A DNA stretch of 64,000 nucleotides from an uncultured Acetatifactor sp. (GTDB lineage: Bacteria > Bacillota > Clostridia > Lachnospirales > Lachnospiraceae), in contig NZ_CAJUCP010000015.1 of assembly GCF_910585425.1 (NCBI RefSeq), positions 41,433-105,432 of the forward strand, read 5' to 3'. This document shows, piece by piece, positions 34,035-43,518 of this stretch. Each line of letters opens with the position of its first letter. The first letter of the stretch is position 1. Below the pieces are notes generated by a model that saw only the letters and a list, made by a program, of their open reading frames with translations, ran no database searches and was not told the origin of the DNA. The position numbers and the translations under genes are program-made.

Positions 34035-34937
34035 ATGGCAGGTCATATCAAAACATCGGCGGGCGACAAAGCATACCTTGGAATCATCTATCTGTTCCTG
34101 GGATTATTTACCATATGCACCATCTATCCTCTGGTCTATGTCGTAAGCTGTTCCTTTTCCAGCCCGGAGGCCCTGGTGCAGGGGAGAGTCTTCTTCTGGC
34201 CCGTGGAGTTTGGCTTACAGGGATACCAGGCGGTCTTCAAGAACGGCCAGGTCTGGTCAGGATATCTGAATACGATTCTCTATACAGTGGTGGGAACCAT
34301 GGTGGGAACGGCCGTCACCATGATGGCAGCCTATGTCCTCTCCAGGCGGGAATTCCCACTCAGGAAGGGGATGACGGCGCTGTTCATGGTGACCATGTTC
34401 TTCGGGGGCGGGACCATACCCATGTATCTGTGGCTCAAGAGGCTGCACATGCTCGATACGATATGGGCGCTGGTGCTGCCGGGAGCCTGCAATGTATGGA
34501 TGACGATCATCGGGCGGACATTCCTTCAGTCCTCTGTCCCGGAGGAGCTGATTGACGCCACCTGCCTGGACGGGGGAGACTATCTCCAGTATTTCACCAA
34601 AGTAGTCCTGCCCCTCTCCAAGCCCATACTGGCGGTGATGGCCCTGAATTTTGCCCTGGGGCACTGGAATTCCTACTACAGCGCGCTGGTGTACCTGAAT
34701 GATGCCGGGAAGTACCCGCTGCAGATCGTGCTGCGGAATATCCTGATCCAGAATACGGTGGACATGACGGATATGGGCAGCGGCATGGATGTGAACAGCA
34801 TGCTCCACAATCAGTATCTGTCGGAGCTTTTGAAGTATTCGCTGATCATCGTGTCCAGCCTGCCGCTGCTGGTCATCTATCCTTTCCTTCAGAAGTATTT
34901 CATCAAAGGCGTGATGATCGGCTCCGTGAAGGGATGA
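34035..34937 (+). CDS. ABC transporter permease, YtcP/UgpE type (second importer)
   Basis: This 300-residue permease ends in KYFIKGVMIGSVKG, almost the same as the end of the first importer's second permease. The EAA loop reads PEELIDATCLDGGDYLQYFT. ATG 34035 has GGGGGAGGAG just upstream; an earlier TTG at 34017 is less likely. It works with the 33097 permease as a heterodimer. Confidence 0.92.
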   Translation: MAGHIKTSAGDKAYLGIIYLFLGLFTICTIYPLVYVVSCSFSSPEALVQGRVFFWPVEFGLQGYQAVFKNGQVWSGYLNTILYTVVGTMVGTAVTMMAAYVLSRREFPLRKGMTALFMVTMFFGGGTIPMYLWLKRLHMLDTIWALVLPGACNVWMTIIGRTFLQSSVPEELIDATCLDGGDYLQYFTKVVLPLSKPILAVMALNFALGHWNSYYSALVYLNDAGKYPLQIVLRNILIQNTVDMTDMGSGMDVNSMLHNQYLSELLKYSLIIVSSLPLLVIYPFLQKYFIKGVMIGSVKG

Positions 34938-35021
34938 CTGTGGGAACGGGGCGGAAGGAGTCTGTGGACGGAGGCCAAAGGCGCTCCGTATCATATAGAA
35001 GAATGTAAGGAGGATATGAGC

Positions 35022-36728
35022 ATGATGAAGAGGAAGAGACGATTGGCGCTGGGGCTGGCGGTATCTGTAGCGATTGCGATGTGCGGATGCGGCTCGGGCG
35101 GCTCGGAGGGCAGCGTGCAGGAGAGCCGGCCGCAGGAGGGGACAGAGGCACAGGACGGGGATGCCGGATCCTCCGGGCAGGCGGCAGGGGCGGAGAGCGT
35201 ATTCCCGCCGGAGGAGACTGTGACGATCAGGGCGATGATGTGCCAGATTCCAGGCGTGGTGGAGCTGGAGCAGAATACGGTGTTCCAGGACCTGGAGGCC
35301 TATGCCAATGTGGATTTCGAGCTGACGTTGGTGCCGGAGGAAGGGTATAAGGACAAGCTGAACCTGATGATGGCCAGCGACGACTACCCTGAAGTCATCA
35401 CGCACGCCGATTTCTCGAACCAGGATCTGGAGAAGTACGGCGTGGAGGAGAAAATCCTGATACCCCTGAACGACCTGATCGACCAGTATGCGGTCAATCT
35501 CAGGGAAAGGCTGGCGGAGCATCCCGAATGGGAGGAGCAGATGAAGAGCTCCGATGGGAACATCTACGGGATTCCCTCCGTTGACTCCGGCGGGGAAGGA
35601 CATGGGGACTGCGGCTATAAAATGTGGATCAATACGGAATGGCTGAAGGCCGTGGGTAAGGAAATGCCCACCACGACGGATGAGTTCAGGGATGTGCTCA
35701 TGGCTTTCAAGAACGGGGATCCCAACGGAAACGGCATGGCGGATGAAATCCCCCTCACAGGTGCAACCGGCACCTGGGCGGCGGACCCTTATCTGTTCCT
35801 GCTGAACGCATTCGGATATTTCAATGAGTCCAACTACTATGTGAAAGACGGCAAGGTCCAGAGCATCCTGGACCAGGATTATCTGAAGACAGGGCTGGAG
35901 TACGTCCATGGCCTGTATGTGGACGGCCTGATCGATCCGGCCGCTTTTACCCAGAGCCTGGAGCAGATGACGGCTGTGGGAAACAATGAGGGGACTGTCA
36001 TCGCCGGGACTGCATCCTGTGGCCATATAGGGATGTTCCTGGATATCAACAATCCGGAGCGGTATGGCCAGTACGAAATCATGATGCCCCTGGAGGGGCC
36101 CACCGGTTATCAGGCCATTCCCTACACTCTGCAGCACAATGTGAGCGGGGCCGCCTTCGTGATCACGGATGTCTGTGAGCACCCTGAAATCGCCATACAG
36201 ATTGCGGATCTCTTCTGCGGCGAGGAGTGGAGCGTCCGGGGACAGGCCGGTAAGCAGGGGGAGGACTGGGATTATGCCGATGGCAGCAGGACAGGCATGG
36301 ACGGTGTGACTGCCGCCAAGTATAAATGGCTGGCCTATAAGGCGCAGGCGGCGGCAGACCAGAGCGTCAATAACTGGGACTGGACTCTGAGGCTGATAGA
36401 GCCTAACTGGAAGAACCTGTTTGAGGTGGACGGCGATATCATGGATCCCACGAATTATGAGGCGAGGCTGTATGCGGATACCATGAAGCTGAAGCCCTAC
36501 GCGGCTGATGTGGACGTAGTTCCGCCCCTTGCCTTCACGGGGGATGACGGGGATACCTATGCCCGGATGTCCACCGCGGTCAGCGACTACGCGAAAAATG
36601 CAATCGTGGAATTCATCACAGGAACCAGGGACATCGACGCGGATTGGGACGGCTATCTGGCCGATCTGGAGAGGCTGCAGTACCGGGATATGCTGGACCT
36701 CCTCCAGAAGACGATCGACGCGCAGTGA
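35022..36728 (+). CDS. Extracellular sugar-binding lipoprotein of the second ABC importer
   Basis: This 568-residue lipoprotein has signal peptide MMKRKRRLALGLAVSVAIAM and an unusual cysteine pair (AMCGCG), so the lipid-bearing residue is probably Cys23. A Gly/Gln/Glu-rich linker leads into the solute-binding fold (VTIRAMMCQIPGVVEL, MPTTTDEFRDVL, GNGMADEIPLTG, KQGEDWDYADG). ATG 35022 fits AGGAGG at 8 bases; 35016 is too close. Its sequence is related to the 12849 binding protein. A 14-bp hairpin follows before the regulator gene. Confidence 0.9.
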   Translation: MMKRKRRLALGLAVSVAIAMCGCGSGGSEGSVQESRPQEGTEAQDGDAGSSGQAAGAESVFPPEETVTIRAMMCQIPGVVELEQNTVFQDLEAYANVDFELTLVPEEGYKDKLNLMMASDDYPEVITHADFSNQDLEKYGVEEKILIPLNDLIDQYAVNLRERLAEHPEWEEQMKSSDGNIYGIPSVDSGGEGHGDCGYKMWINTEWLKAVGKEMPTTTDEFRDVLMAFKNGDPNGNGMADEIPLTGATGTWAADPYLFLLNAFGYFNESNYYVKDGKVQSILDQDYLKTGLEYVHGLYVDGLIDPAAFTQSLEQMTAVGNNEGTVIAGTASCGHIGMFLDINNPERYGQYEIMMPLEGPTGYQAIPYTLQHNVSGAAFVITDVCEHPEIAIQIADLFCGEEWSVRGQAGKQGEDWDYADGSRTGMDGVTAAKYKWLAYKAQAAADQSVNNWDWTLRLIEPNWKNLFEVDGDIMDPTNYEARLYADTMKLKPYAADVDVVPPLAFTGDDGDTYARMSTAVSDYAKNAIVEFITGTRDIDADWDGYLADLERLQYRDMLDLLQKTIDAQ

Positions 36729-36746
36729 GTATATGCCTGTCAGGCC

Positions 36747-36784
36747 GGGGGAAACGCTTTTCAGAGAGGGAAAGCGTTTCCCCC
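36747..36784 (+). terminator. Strong hairpin between the binding-protein and AraC genes
   Basis: GGGGGAAACGCTTT (36747-36760) pairs perfectly with 36771-36784 around a 10-base loop. No U-run follows, so it likely lowers or stabilises transcripts rather than ending all of them. GAAAGCGTTTCC in the right arm also resembles a cre site. Confidence 0.55.
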
Positions 36785-36804
36785 TGTGCAGGTTGGGGGG
36801 GATT

Positions 36805-38838
36805 ATGGGAGATAAATTTTATGCTAAAGGAGCCAAAGCAATCTACTTCCGGGTTCTGAAAATGTTCCTGCTAATCGTCATGATACCTTTCCTGATCCTG
36901 TTGATCGTATACGCAGGATTGACCAGGAACATCGAGAATCTGATATGCGAGAGGAACTTTGAGATTGTGAAGACAGGGGCGGAGGATTTCGAGAGGCTGC
37001 TGAGCAATCAGGAAAATCTGGCAGTCTTTTTTGAGTGCAGCCAGGATATCATGAACTTCTATTATCGGGCGGACCCTCTGGCGGAGGGGAAGACCACCAG
37101 CGCCATTCTGGAGGCGCAGAATGACCTGAACGCCATGGGGATAGCCAACAGCGACGTCCTGAACATACAGATGTATGCGGCTCACAGCGGCGCGTTGATC
37201 GACTATTCCACCTGTGCCCTGTACCTTGACAGATACTTCTGGAGCGGCGGCTTCGGGCTTGTGGGATATGACTGCGAGAGCTGGGTCAGAGATATCCTCC
37301 ATAATGAGGAGCAGGCGGATTTTCGCGAGGCGGAAATGTTCTTTCGGGGAAATACCCGGGAGGTGCTGATCTATAACAGGAGATACGCCGGCGCCAGCTC
37401 CGCAGGCGACAATAATCGAATCATCTTCTATATCGATGCTTCGAAGGTAAAAAGCGCATTTTCCGCCGCACAGTATGAGGAGGGCTTTCTGGCGGTCATG
37501 GACAGTCGCGGCACGGTCATCCTGTCGGATCGCCTCACGGGAGAGAAGGAGCAGTATCTTGCCGACACTGTCTTTACGGAAAACGGATACCGCAAATGCG
37601 CCATCGGCGGCAGGAAGATGCTGCTGGTCCATTATCGCAGCGGTACTTTGGGGCTCTCCTATGTGCTGGCGGTTCCCTACAGCGATGTCCGGGCCGTGGC
37701 GCAGCCGCTGATCCAGACGATGAAATACTTTATCCTGCTGGCAGCGTTGGTATGCGCCCTGCTTGTGGTCAGATTGTCCGTCCGCTGTTCCAGGCCTCTG
37801 GTCAAGGTGCACCAGACGCTGAAGATAACGGAAAAGAATATATCTCTGGATGATTTTGTGGAAAGACTGGTGAAGACAGTCAAGCGCAATGAGGTCATGA
37901 AGGAGGAGATGCAGAGGCTGCAGGGACTGCTGCAGCATGAGGTGTTCAAGAACGCCATGATGGGAAACGTGACAGAAACAGAGGAGATACAGGCGGCCAT
38001 CGCCCAGAGCGGCATCCGGCAAAGGGCGGATTGCTATGTGCTTCTGATCCTGAGCTGGAACGATCTGGCGGACGACATCAACATCGAGGAAATCAGCGCC
38101 CAGAAGATTTACATGGTAAGCATCATCCGCAGCCTGGAAAAGGGCGAGGTGGAACTGGTATTCCAGCTCGACCTGGAGAAGTCCGTCATCCTCCTGTCAT
38201 ATGACGGCTGCTCCGGGCAGGAGGCCAGGGACAGAGTGGAAGGGCTGGTGAGGCAGGTGATGGAGGAATCTGTCCGGAACATCAATTACAGCATATCCGT
38301 CTCAGGGGACATGTTCCACAGCCTGGAAGAGATTTCCAGAGGCTTTTTCCACGCGAAAAAAGCCCTGTCCGTCTCCCAGAACATATTCGGCAATCATCCG
38401 ATACAGTGGTATGAGATAGCGAAAGGATATCTTAAGACCATGCCTCAGGAAGAGGAGGAAGAGTACGCGTCCTCCCACAATGTGCGTGTGGTGGAGGAGA
38501 TTCAGAAATATATCGAAGAGCATTTTTCCGATCCGGGGCTCTCTCTGACGTCCATCGCAGAGGTGTTCTTCATCACGGAAGCGTATGTATCGAAGCTGTT
38601 CAAAAGGATTTCGGGGCAGAATTTTTCCAAATATATCGAAAAGGTAAGGATGGAGAAGGCGAAAATTCTGCTGGAGGAGGGGAGGACGGTCAAAGCGGTC
38701 TCCGAGATGGTGGGCTACAACACGCCGCAGGTATTCCGGCGGGCCTGGAAGCGATACTACAGCGGTCTTCCATCGGAAAACCTGACTGCCAGGGCGGACG
38801 GGGAGAAGGATGCCGGGAAAATCTCTAAAAAGTCTTGA
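36805..38838 (+). CDS. Membrane-anchored AraC-family regulator
   Basis: The 677-residue protein has a membrane segment near residues 17-38 (FLLIVMIPFLILLIVYAGL), an outer ligand-binding part of about 260 residues (cache-like by position), a second membrane segment near 305-325 (YFILLAALVCALLVVRL), a coiled cytoplasmic linker, and a C-terminal AraC HTH (LTSIAEVFFITEAYVSKLFK, then AKILLEEGRTVKAVSEMVGY). Regulators of this layout commonly sit next to LplB/YtcP importers and are thought to sense the sugar outside and switch on the operon. ATG 36805 is preceded by GGGGGG; upstream frames overlap the binding-protein gene. The hairpin at 36747-36784 separates it from that gene. Confidence 0.88.
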   Translation: MGDKFYAKGAKAIYFRVLKMFLLIVMIPFLILLIVYAGLTRNIENLICERNFEIVKTGAEDFERLLSNQENLAVFFECSQDIMNFYYRADPLAEGKTTSAILEAQNDLNAMGIANSDVLNIQMYAAHSGALIDYSTCALYLDRYFWSGGFGLVGYDCESWVRDILHNEEQADFREAEMFFRGNTREVLIYNRRYAGASSAGDNNRIIFYIDASKVKSAFSAAQYEEGFLAVMDSRGTVILSDRLTGEKEQYLADTVFTENGYRKCAIGGRKMLLVHYRSGTLGLSYVLAVPYSDVRAVAQPLIQTMKYFILLAALVCALLVVRLSVRCSRPLVKVHQTLKITEKNISLDDFVERLVKTVKRNEVMKEEMQRLQGLLQHEVFKNAMMGNVTETEEIQAAIAQSGIRQRADCYVLLILSWNDLADDINIEEISAQKIYMVSIIRSLEKGEVELVFQLDLEKSVILLSYDGCSGQEARDRVEGLVRQVMEESVRNINYSISVSGDMFHSLEEISRGFFHAKKALSVSQNIFGNHPIQWYEIAKGYLKTMPQEEEEEYASSHNVRVVEEIQKYIEEHFSDPGLSLTSIAEVFFITEAYVSKLFKRISGQNFSKYIEKVRMEKAKILLEEGRTVKAVSEMVGYNTPQVFRRAWKRYYSGLPSENLTARADGEKDAGKISKKS

Positions 38839-38890
38839 AATCCATAGGCCCCACATGCTATAGTGTTAAAAGCCGATGGATGCAGGGCTT

Positions 38891-38990
38891 ATACTGCATA
38901 ACGCTGAATACTGCCTAATGCAATCAAGCGATTGAACCAGTCAGCGTTATGCAGTCTGGTTTCACGGCAAGTGAAATCGTTAAGCAGTAT
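38891..38990. mobile_element. MITE-like element family 2 (100 bp)
   Basis: Ends are ATACTGCATAACG (38891-38903) and the near-exact inverse CGTTAAGCAGTAT (38978-38990). Inside, ACTGCATAACGCTGA (38893-38907) is an exact inverted match to 38941-38955. The last 46 bp (38945-38990) recur perfectly, inverted, at the right edge of the window (63955-64000). Confidence 0.75.
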
Positions 38991-39019
38991 ATTTTCAGGA
39001 AAGACGGCATGGGGGAGAC

Positions 39020-39520
39020 ATGTTAGAAATCTTTTATCCGGACAACGAAGCGCAGAGCGCTTATGGAATCGATTATGAAGGACTGTACGGCAGAGGCTAC
39101 CGGGGCGTCATCTTCGACATCGACAATACCCTGGTGCCCCACGGCGCCCCTGCGGACGACAGGGCGGTAGACTTTTTCGCGGGCCTGCGGAAGCTGGGCT
39201 TCCGGACCGTGCTTTTGTCCAACAACAAGGAGCCCCGGGTGCGGCCCTTCGCAGACAGGGTGTCGTCGGACTACATATGCGATGCCGGAAAGCCCGGGCG
39301 CGGGGGGTATGAGAGGGCCATGGAGCTGATGGGCACGACCCCGGAGAGCACGCTGTTCGTGGGGGACCAGCTCTTCACGGATGTGTGGGGGGCGAAGCGG
39401 GCCGGAATCGTCAGCTATCTGGTGAAGCCCATCCACCCCAAGGAGGAGATTCAAATCGTGCTGAAGCGCAGACTGGAGCGCGTCGTGCTGTTTTTCTATC
39501 ACAGGAAGAAAGGGCAATAA
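39020..39520 (+). CDS. yqeG: YqeG-family HAD phosphatase
   Basis: This 166-residue HAD IIIA phosphatase has nucleophile motif GVIFDIDNTLVPH, motif II TVLLSNNKEPRV, and motif IV VGDQLFTDVWGAKRAG. YqeG proteins are near-universal in Firmicutes and lie next to shikimate genes, as here (aroE follows). A role as phosphatidylglycerophosphate phosphatase is known for related proteins of plants and yeast. GGGGGAG lies before the ATG. It begins 30 bp after the family 2 foldback element. Confidence 0.9.
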   Translation: MLEIFYPDNEAQSAYGIDYEGLYGRGYRGVIFDIDNTLVPHGAPADDRAVDFFAGLRKLGFRTVLLSNNKEPRVRPFADRVSSDYICDAGKPGRGGYERAMELMGTTPESTLFVGDQLFTDVWGAKRAGIVSYLVKPIHPKEEIQIVLKRRLERVVLFFYHRKKGQ

Positions 39521-39688
39521 GAGCCTGGCCCCTGCGGCTTTTCTAAAAGACGGAAAACCTCTCCGGGACGGCGGAACCGCTTCCCGGGACGGGGCATTGA
39601 GGTGCAGCATTAAAGCATAGCATTGATGTGTAGCATGGAAGCGCAGAGATGCGGAGACGGAAATGGAATCAGGAGGATGACGGACATC

Positions 39689-40558
39689 ATGAAGATAGAC
39701 GGATACACCCGGGTCTGCGGGGTGATGGGGAATCCCGTGGAGCACACCATGTCCCCGGCCATACATAACACCCTGGCGGAGGCATTGGGGGAGAACCTGG
39801 CCTATGTCCCCTTCCGCGTGCCTGCGGGGGCGGCAGGGGAGGCTGTGCGGGGGGCTTATGCGCTGAACCTCCTGGGCATGAACGTGACGGTGCCTTACAA
39901 GAGCGAGGTGATTCCTTTCCTGAAGGAGACGGACCCCCTGGCGGAGACCATCGGGGCGGTGAACACCCTGGTGCGGACGGAAGGCGGGTTCAAGGGCTAC
40001 AATACGGACATGCCCGGGCTCTACCGCGCCATGTGCGAGGACGGCGTGAAGATTGAGGGGGAGGATGTGCTGATCCTGGGAGCGGGAGGCGTGGCCCGGG
40101 CCGTGGCCATACTGGCTGTGGACAAGGGCGTGAGACAGGTCCGCATCCTGAACCGCACGCCGGAGAAGGCGCGGAAGATAGCGGATGAAGTGAACGATCT
40201 GGCAGGCCGGGCCCTGGCGAAAGGCTGCGGGCTGGAGGATTGCGCCTCCCTTCCCGGGGAAAGCTATCTCGCCATCCAGGCCACCAATGTGGGGATGTTT
40301 CCGAAGACGGAGGAGGCGGTCATCGAGGACGCCGCCTTTTACAGGAAGATACGGATTGGCTACGACCTTGTCTTCAATCCGGCCAGGACCCGGTTCATGG
40401 CTTTGGTGGAGGAGAACGGCGGCAGGGCATTTGGCGGGCTTAAGATGCTGCTGTACCAGGGCATCATAGCCTACGAGCTCTGGACGGGGACCCGGGTGGA
40501 TGCCGGGCTTGCCAAGAAGGCCTATGGGGCCATGAAGGAAGCCATGCACATTTCATAG
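39689..40558 (+). CDS. aroE: Shikimate dehydrogenase
   Basis: This 289-residue enzyme reduces 3-dehydroshikimate with NADPH in the aromatic amino acid pathway. Motifs: VMGNPVEHTMSPAIHN (substrate binding), NVTVPYKSEVIPF with the catalytic Lys, GYNTDMPG, NADP loop ILGAGGVARA, and the C-terminal FGGLKMLLYQG. ATG 39689 (MKIDGYTRV) is used. ATG 39677 is also possible, but AGGAGG touches it. It is followed by the fused kinase-dehydratase gene of the same pathway. Confidence 0.93.
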   Translation: MKIDGYTRVCGVMGNPVEHTMSPAIHNTLAEALGENLAYVPFRVPAGAAGEAVRGAYALNLLGMNVTVPYKSEVIPFLKETDPLAETIGAVNTLVRTEGGFKGYNTDMPGLYRAMCEDGVKIEGEDVLILGAGGVARAVAILAVDKGVRQVRILNRTPEKARKIADEVNDLAGRALAKGCGLEDCASLPGESYLAIQATNVGMFPKTEEAVIEDAAFYRKIRIGYDLVFNPARTRFMALVEENGGRAFGGLKMLLYQGIIAYELWTGTRVDAGLAKKAYGAMKEAMHIS

Positions 40559-40791
40559 CCTGGGCTCTGTAGCGGCTGAGCCCCAGGCATCCGATCCGGG
40601 GGCCCGGGCGGGATGCGGAGTGCGGCCGGCCGGCGGGGAATGGCCGCAATACGGCGGGGCAGACAGCTGGCCCATGGCGGCAATGCGTGAGGCTGCGGAC
40701 ATTTCCCTACAGAGCCTGATACGCTGGAAAAGGCCCTGGGCGGATACGTAAAAGGCGGTCCGCAGTGGGAGCGGAATGCAGGAGGCGGAGG

Positions 40792-41748
40792 ATGAAGCGG
40801 AAGAATCTGGTGCTGATTGGTTTCATGGGAAGCGGGAAGACATCTGTAGGGCTGCGGCTCTCCTACAGGCTGCGCAGGCCCGTGGAGGATACGGACAAGT
40901 TGATAGAGCGCAGAGAGGGGCGCAGCATCAGCGAGATATTTGCCCGGGAGGGAGAGGAATATTTCCGCGGGCAGGAGACGGCGCTGCTGGAGGAGCTGGC
41001 GGGCAGGCGGCACAATGCCATCTTTTCCGTGGGAGGCGGCACCCCGGTGCGGCCGGAGAACAGGGAGCTGCTGAAGCGCCTGGGGACGGTGGTGCTTTTG
41101 CGGGTGCGCCCGGAGATCGTGTATGAGCGGCTGAGGGGGGATACCACCAGGCCGCTCCTGCAGTGCCCGGACCCCCTGGGGCGCATCCGGGAGCTGATGG
41201 AGGGCAGGAGAGCGGCCTATGAGTCCTGCGCGGACCTGATTCTGGACGTGGACGATATGGAGATGGGGGATATCATAGACAGCATCGCAAAGGAGATGGA
41301 CAGGATGAAGCTTTTAGTGATCAACGGGCCTAACATCAATTTCCTGGGAATCCGGGAGAAGAGCGTATACGGCGCCCAGGATTATCAGTATCTGCTGGAC
41401 ATGATCCGGAAGAAGGGGGAGGAGTCGGGAAACGACATCACGGTATTCCAGAGCAACCACGAGGGGGCCATCATCGACCGGATACAGGAGGCCTATTTCG
41501 ACGGCACGGAGGGAATCGTGATCAACCCGGGGGCCTACACCCACTACAGCTATGCCATCCGGGACGCCCTGGCCAGCATCACGGTGCCAAAGGTGGAGAT
41601 CCACATCTCCGACATCACGAAGCGGGAGGAGTTCCGGAAGGTGTCCGTCACCGCGCCGGTGTGCGACAGACAGATATACGGCCTGGGGCTCGCGGGGTAT
41701 CTGAAGGCCATCGACTGCGTCCTGGACATGGGGAAAAAGCAGGGCTGA
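40792..41748 (+). CDS. aroK-aroQ: Shikimate kinase fused in frame to type II 3-dehydroquinate dehydratase
   Basis: One 318-residue frame holds two enzymes. Residues 1-171 are shikimate kinase: Walker A LIGFMGSGKTSVG, SISEIFAREGEEYFRGQE, VSVGGGTP-like FSVGGGTPVR, and the lid RGDTTRPLL. From Met172 (codon 41305) begins a full AroQ: LLVINGPNINFLGIREKSVYG, FQSNHEGAIID, INPGAYTHYSYAIRDAL and VEIHISDITKRE, with the catalytic Tyr and His. There is no stop between them. AAAGGAG lies 9 bases before codon 172, so free AroQ could also be made. The gene directly follows aroE in pathway order. Confidence 0.9.
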   Translation: MKRKNLVLIGFMGSGKTSVGLRLSYRLRRPVEDTDKLIERREGRSISEIFAREGEEYFRGQETALLEELAGRRHNAIFSVGGGTPVRPENRELLKRLGTVVLLRVRPEIVYERLRGDTTRPLLQCPDPLGRIRELMEGRRAAYESCADLILDVDDMEMGDIIDSIAKEMDRMKLLVINGPNINFLGIREKSVYGAQDYQYLLDMIRKKGEESGNDITVFQSNHEGAIIDRIQEAYFDGTEGIVINPGAYTHYSYAIRDALASITVPKVEIHISDITKREEFRKVSVTAPVCDRQIYGLGLAGYLKAIDCVLDMGKKQG

Positions 41749-41801
41749 TGCGGGCTCAGATGCGCTTTTCCAATCTTTTTCCAAATTTTTTTCAAAAACA
41801 G

Positions 41802-41830
41802 TTGAAATTTGTACACATTTATATTAAACT
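41802..41830 (+). promoter_or_regulatory. Promoter of efp
   Basis: TTGAAA (41802-41807), 17-bp spacer, TAAACT (41825-41830), 45 bp before the efp start. Confidence 0.5.
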
Positions 41831-41874
41831 AATGTAGAATTATATTTGTGAGCACAATTTAGGAGGAATACGAA

Positions 41875-42432
41875 ATGATTTCTGCAGGTGATTTCCGGAA
41901 CGGTATTACCATTGAGTATGATAACAATGTGTATCAGATTATTGAATTCCAGCATGTGAAGCCTGGCAAGGGCGCGGCCTTCGTGAGGACGAAGCTGAAG
42001 AACATCAAGAGCAGCGGCGTGATCGAGAAGTCCTTCCGCCCTACCGAGAAGTTCCCTCAGGCACGTATCGATAGAAAGGATCTGCAGTATCTGTATTCGG
42101 ACGGGGATTTGTACTATTTCATGGATACGGAGAGCTATGAGCAGATTGCCCTGAACAGCGATGCCGTGGGCGATGCGCTGAAGTTCGTCAAGGAGAACGA
42201 GATGTGCAAGATCTGTTCCCACAACGGAAGCGTATATTCCGTGGAGCCTCCTCTGTTCGTAGAGCTGGAGATCACGGATACCGAGCCCGGCTTCAAGGGA
42301 GATACCGCCACAGGTGCGTCCAAGCCCGCTACCGTGGAGACAGGAGCGCAGGTAGCTGTTCCTCTGTTCGTGAACCAGGGGGACAAGATTAAGATTGATA
42401 CCAGGACAGGCGAGTATCTGTCCAGGGTCTGA
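41875..42432 (+). CDS. efp: Translation elongation factor P
   Basis: This 185-residue EF-P relieves ribosome stalling at proline runs. It shows the three-domain layout: domain I with HVKPGKGAAFVRTKLKN, where the modified lysine tip lies, domain II (VDVESYEQ-like MDTESYEQIALN), and domain III ending KIDTRTGEYLSRV. Full length for the family. AGGAGG lies 8 bases upstream. In this bacterial group efp commonly sits near aroQ, as here. Confidence 0.97.
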   Translation: MISAGDFRNGITIEYDNNVYQIIEFQHVKPGKGAAFVRTKLKNIKSSGVIEKSFRPTEKFPQARIDRKDLQYLYSDGDLYYFMDTESYEQIALNSDAVGDALKFVKENEMCKICSHNGSVYSVEPPLFVELEITDTEPGFKGDTATGASKPATVETGAQVAVPLFVNQGDKIKIDTRTGEYLSRV

Positions 42433-42557
42433 TTTCACCTGATTCGTTCCGAGATGATATAGATTTATGCTGCTCTTTCTGGTGTCTGCTTCGGCGCAGG
42501 CGCTGTTGCGCATGTTCATGATGATTGTACTGAAGACAGCGCAGAAAGAAGGAGAGT

Positions 42558-43466
42558 ATGGATATAAACGAATTTGCAGGCAAGGTCTGCAATGCCATGA
42601 GGAAGACGCTCGGCGCGGATTGCCGGGTGGAATGCAAGGAGGTACGAAAGAACAATGGCGTCATCCTCCACGGGCTGCTGGTTCTGGGAGAGGACCGGAA
42701 CGTGGCGCCCACGATATATCTGGACACCTTTCTGGAGGCCTATGAGGCGGGAGCGACCTTCGGGTCCATCATCCAGAGGCTGTCGGATATCTGCAGGGAG
42801 GATATGCTGCGGGAATCCATAGACATGGAATTTTTCCGGTCCTTTGAGAAGGTGAGGGACAGAATCTGTTACCGCCTGATCGGCAGGAAGGGAAATGAAG
42901 AGTTGTTGGAAGACATACCATATATCGAATTTCTGGATTTGGCCATCTGCTTCTACTATGCTTACCATGGGGATGCGCTGGGAGACGGGACGATTCTCAT
43001 CCACAATTCCCACATGGAGCTCTGGGACACCTGTACGGCTGAGCTGTTCGGGGTGGCGAAGCGCAATACCCAGAAGCTTTTTCCCTGGGTGTGCAGCTCC
43101 CTGGCGGAGGTGCTGGACGAGATAGGGGCAGAGGATGGCGGACAGGCATCGGCAGAGGACGATATCTTTCTGCGGGAGATGCCGCTGCAGGTCCTGAGCA
43201 ATGAAAAGAGGACCCACGGAGCCATCTGCATGCTTTATCCGGATCTGCTGGACGGGCTTGCCGGGAAAGGGCAGCGGAATTTCTATATTCTGCCCAGTTC
43301 TGTCCACGAGGTGATCCTGCTGACGGACACAGGTGCCGAATCGGCAGGGGAGCTCAAGAAAATGGTCACGGAGGTGAACCGCACTCAGGTCGCTCCGGAA
43401 GAAGTGCTTTCTGACAGTCTTTATTACTATGATTCCACCGATAAAAGGGTCAAAATAATTTTCTAA
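42558..43466 (+). CDS. DUF5688-family protein
   Basis: The 302-residue cytoplasmic protein fits DUF5688, a family of Lachnospiraceae proteins of unknown role: MDINEFAGKVCNAMRKTLG at the start, KNNGVILHGLLVL, PTIYLDTFLEAYEAG, and a C-terminal half with YILPSSVHEVILL and a final YYYDSTDKRVKIIF. There are no membrane segments. The start has AAAGGAG upstream. The sequence gives no catalytic hint; recognition rests on memory of the family pattern. Confidence 0.75.
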   Translation: MDINEFAGKVCNAMRKTLGADCRVECKEVRKNNGVILHGLLVLGEDRNVAPTIYLDTFLEAYEAGATFGSIIQRLSDICREDMLRESIDMEFFRSFEKVRDRICYRLIGRKGNEELLEDIPYIEFLDLAICFYYAYHGDALGDGTILIHNSHMELWDTCTAELFGVAKRNTQKLFPWVCSSLAEVLDEIGAEDGGQASAEDDIFLREMPLQVLSNEKRTHGAICMLYPDLLDGLAGKGQRNFYILPSSVHEVILLTDTGAESAGELKKMVTEVNRTQVAPEEVLSDSLYYYDSTDKRVKIIF

Positions 43467-43486
43467 GAATTTCCTTAAATTTATAG

Positions 43487-43515
43487 TAGACATATCAAAA
43501 GTTTTGTGATATTAT
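43487..43515 (+). promoter_or_regulatory. Promoter of the tRNA-Arg gene
   Basis: TAGACA (43487-43492), 17-bp spacer, TATTAT (43510-43515). The expected start lies in the left arm of the inverted repeat around the tRNA. Confidence 0.6.
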
Positions 43516-43518
43516 AGT

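Noticed and set aside
34257..36182. 641-codon minus-strand open frame
   Set aside because: Antisense to the permease and binding-protein genes of the second importer; no motif, no ribosome site.
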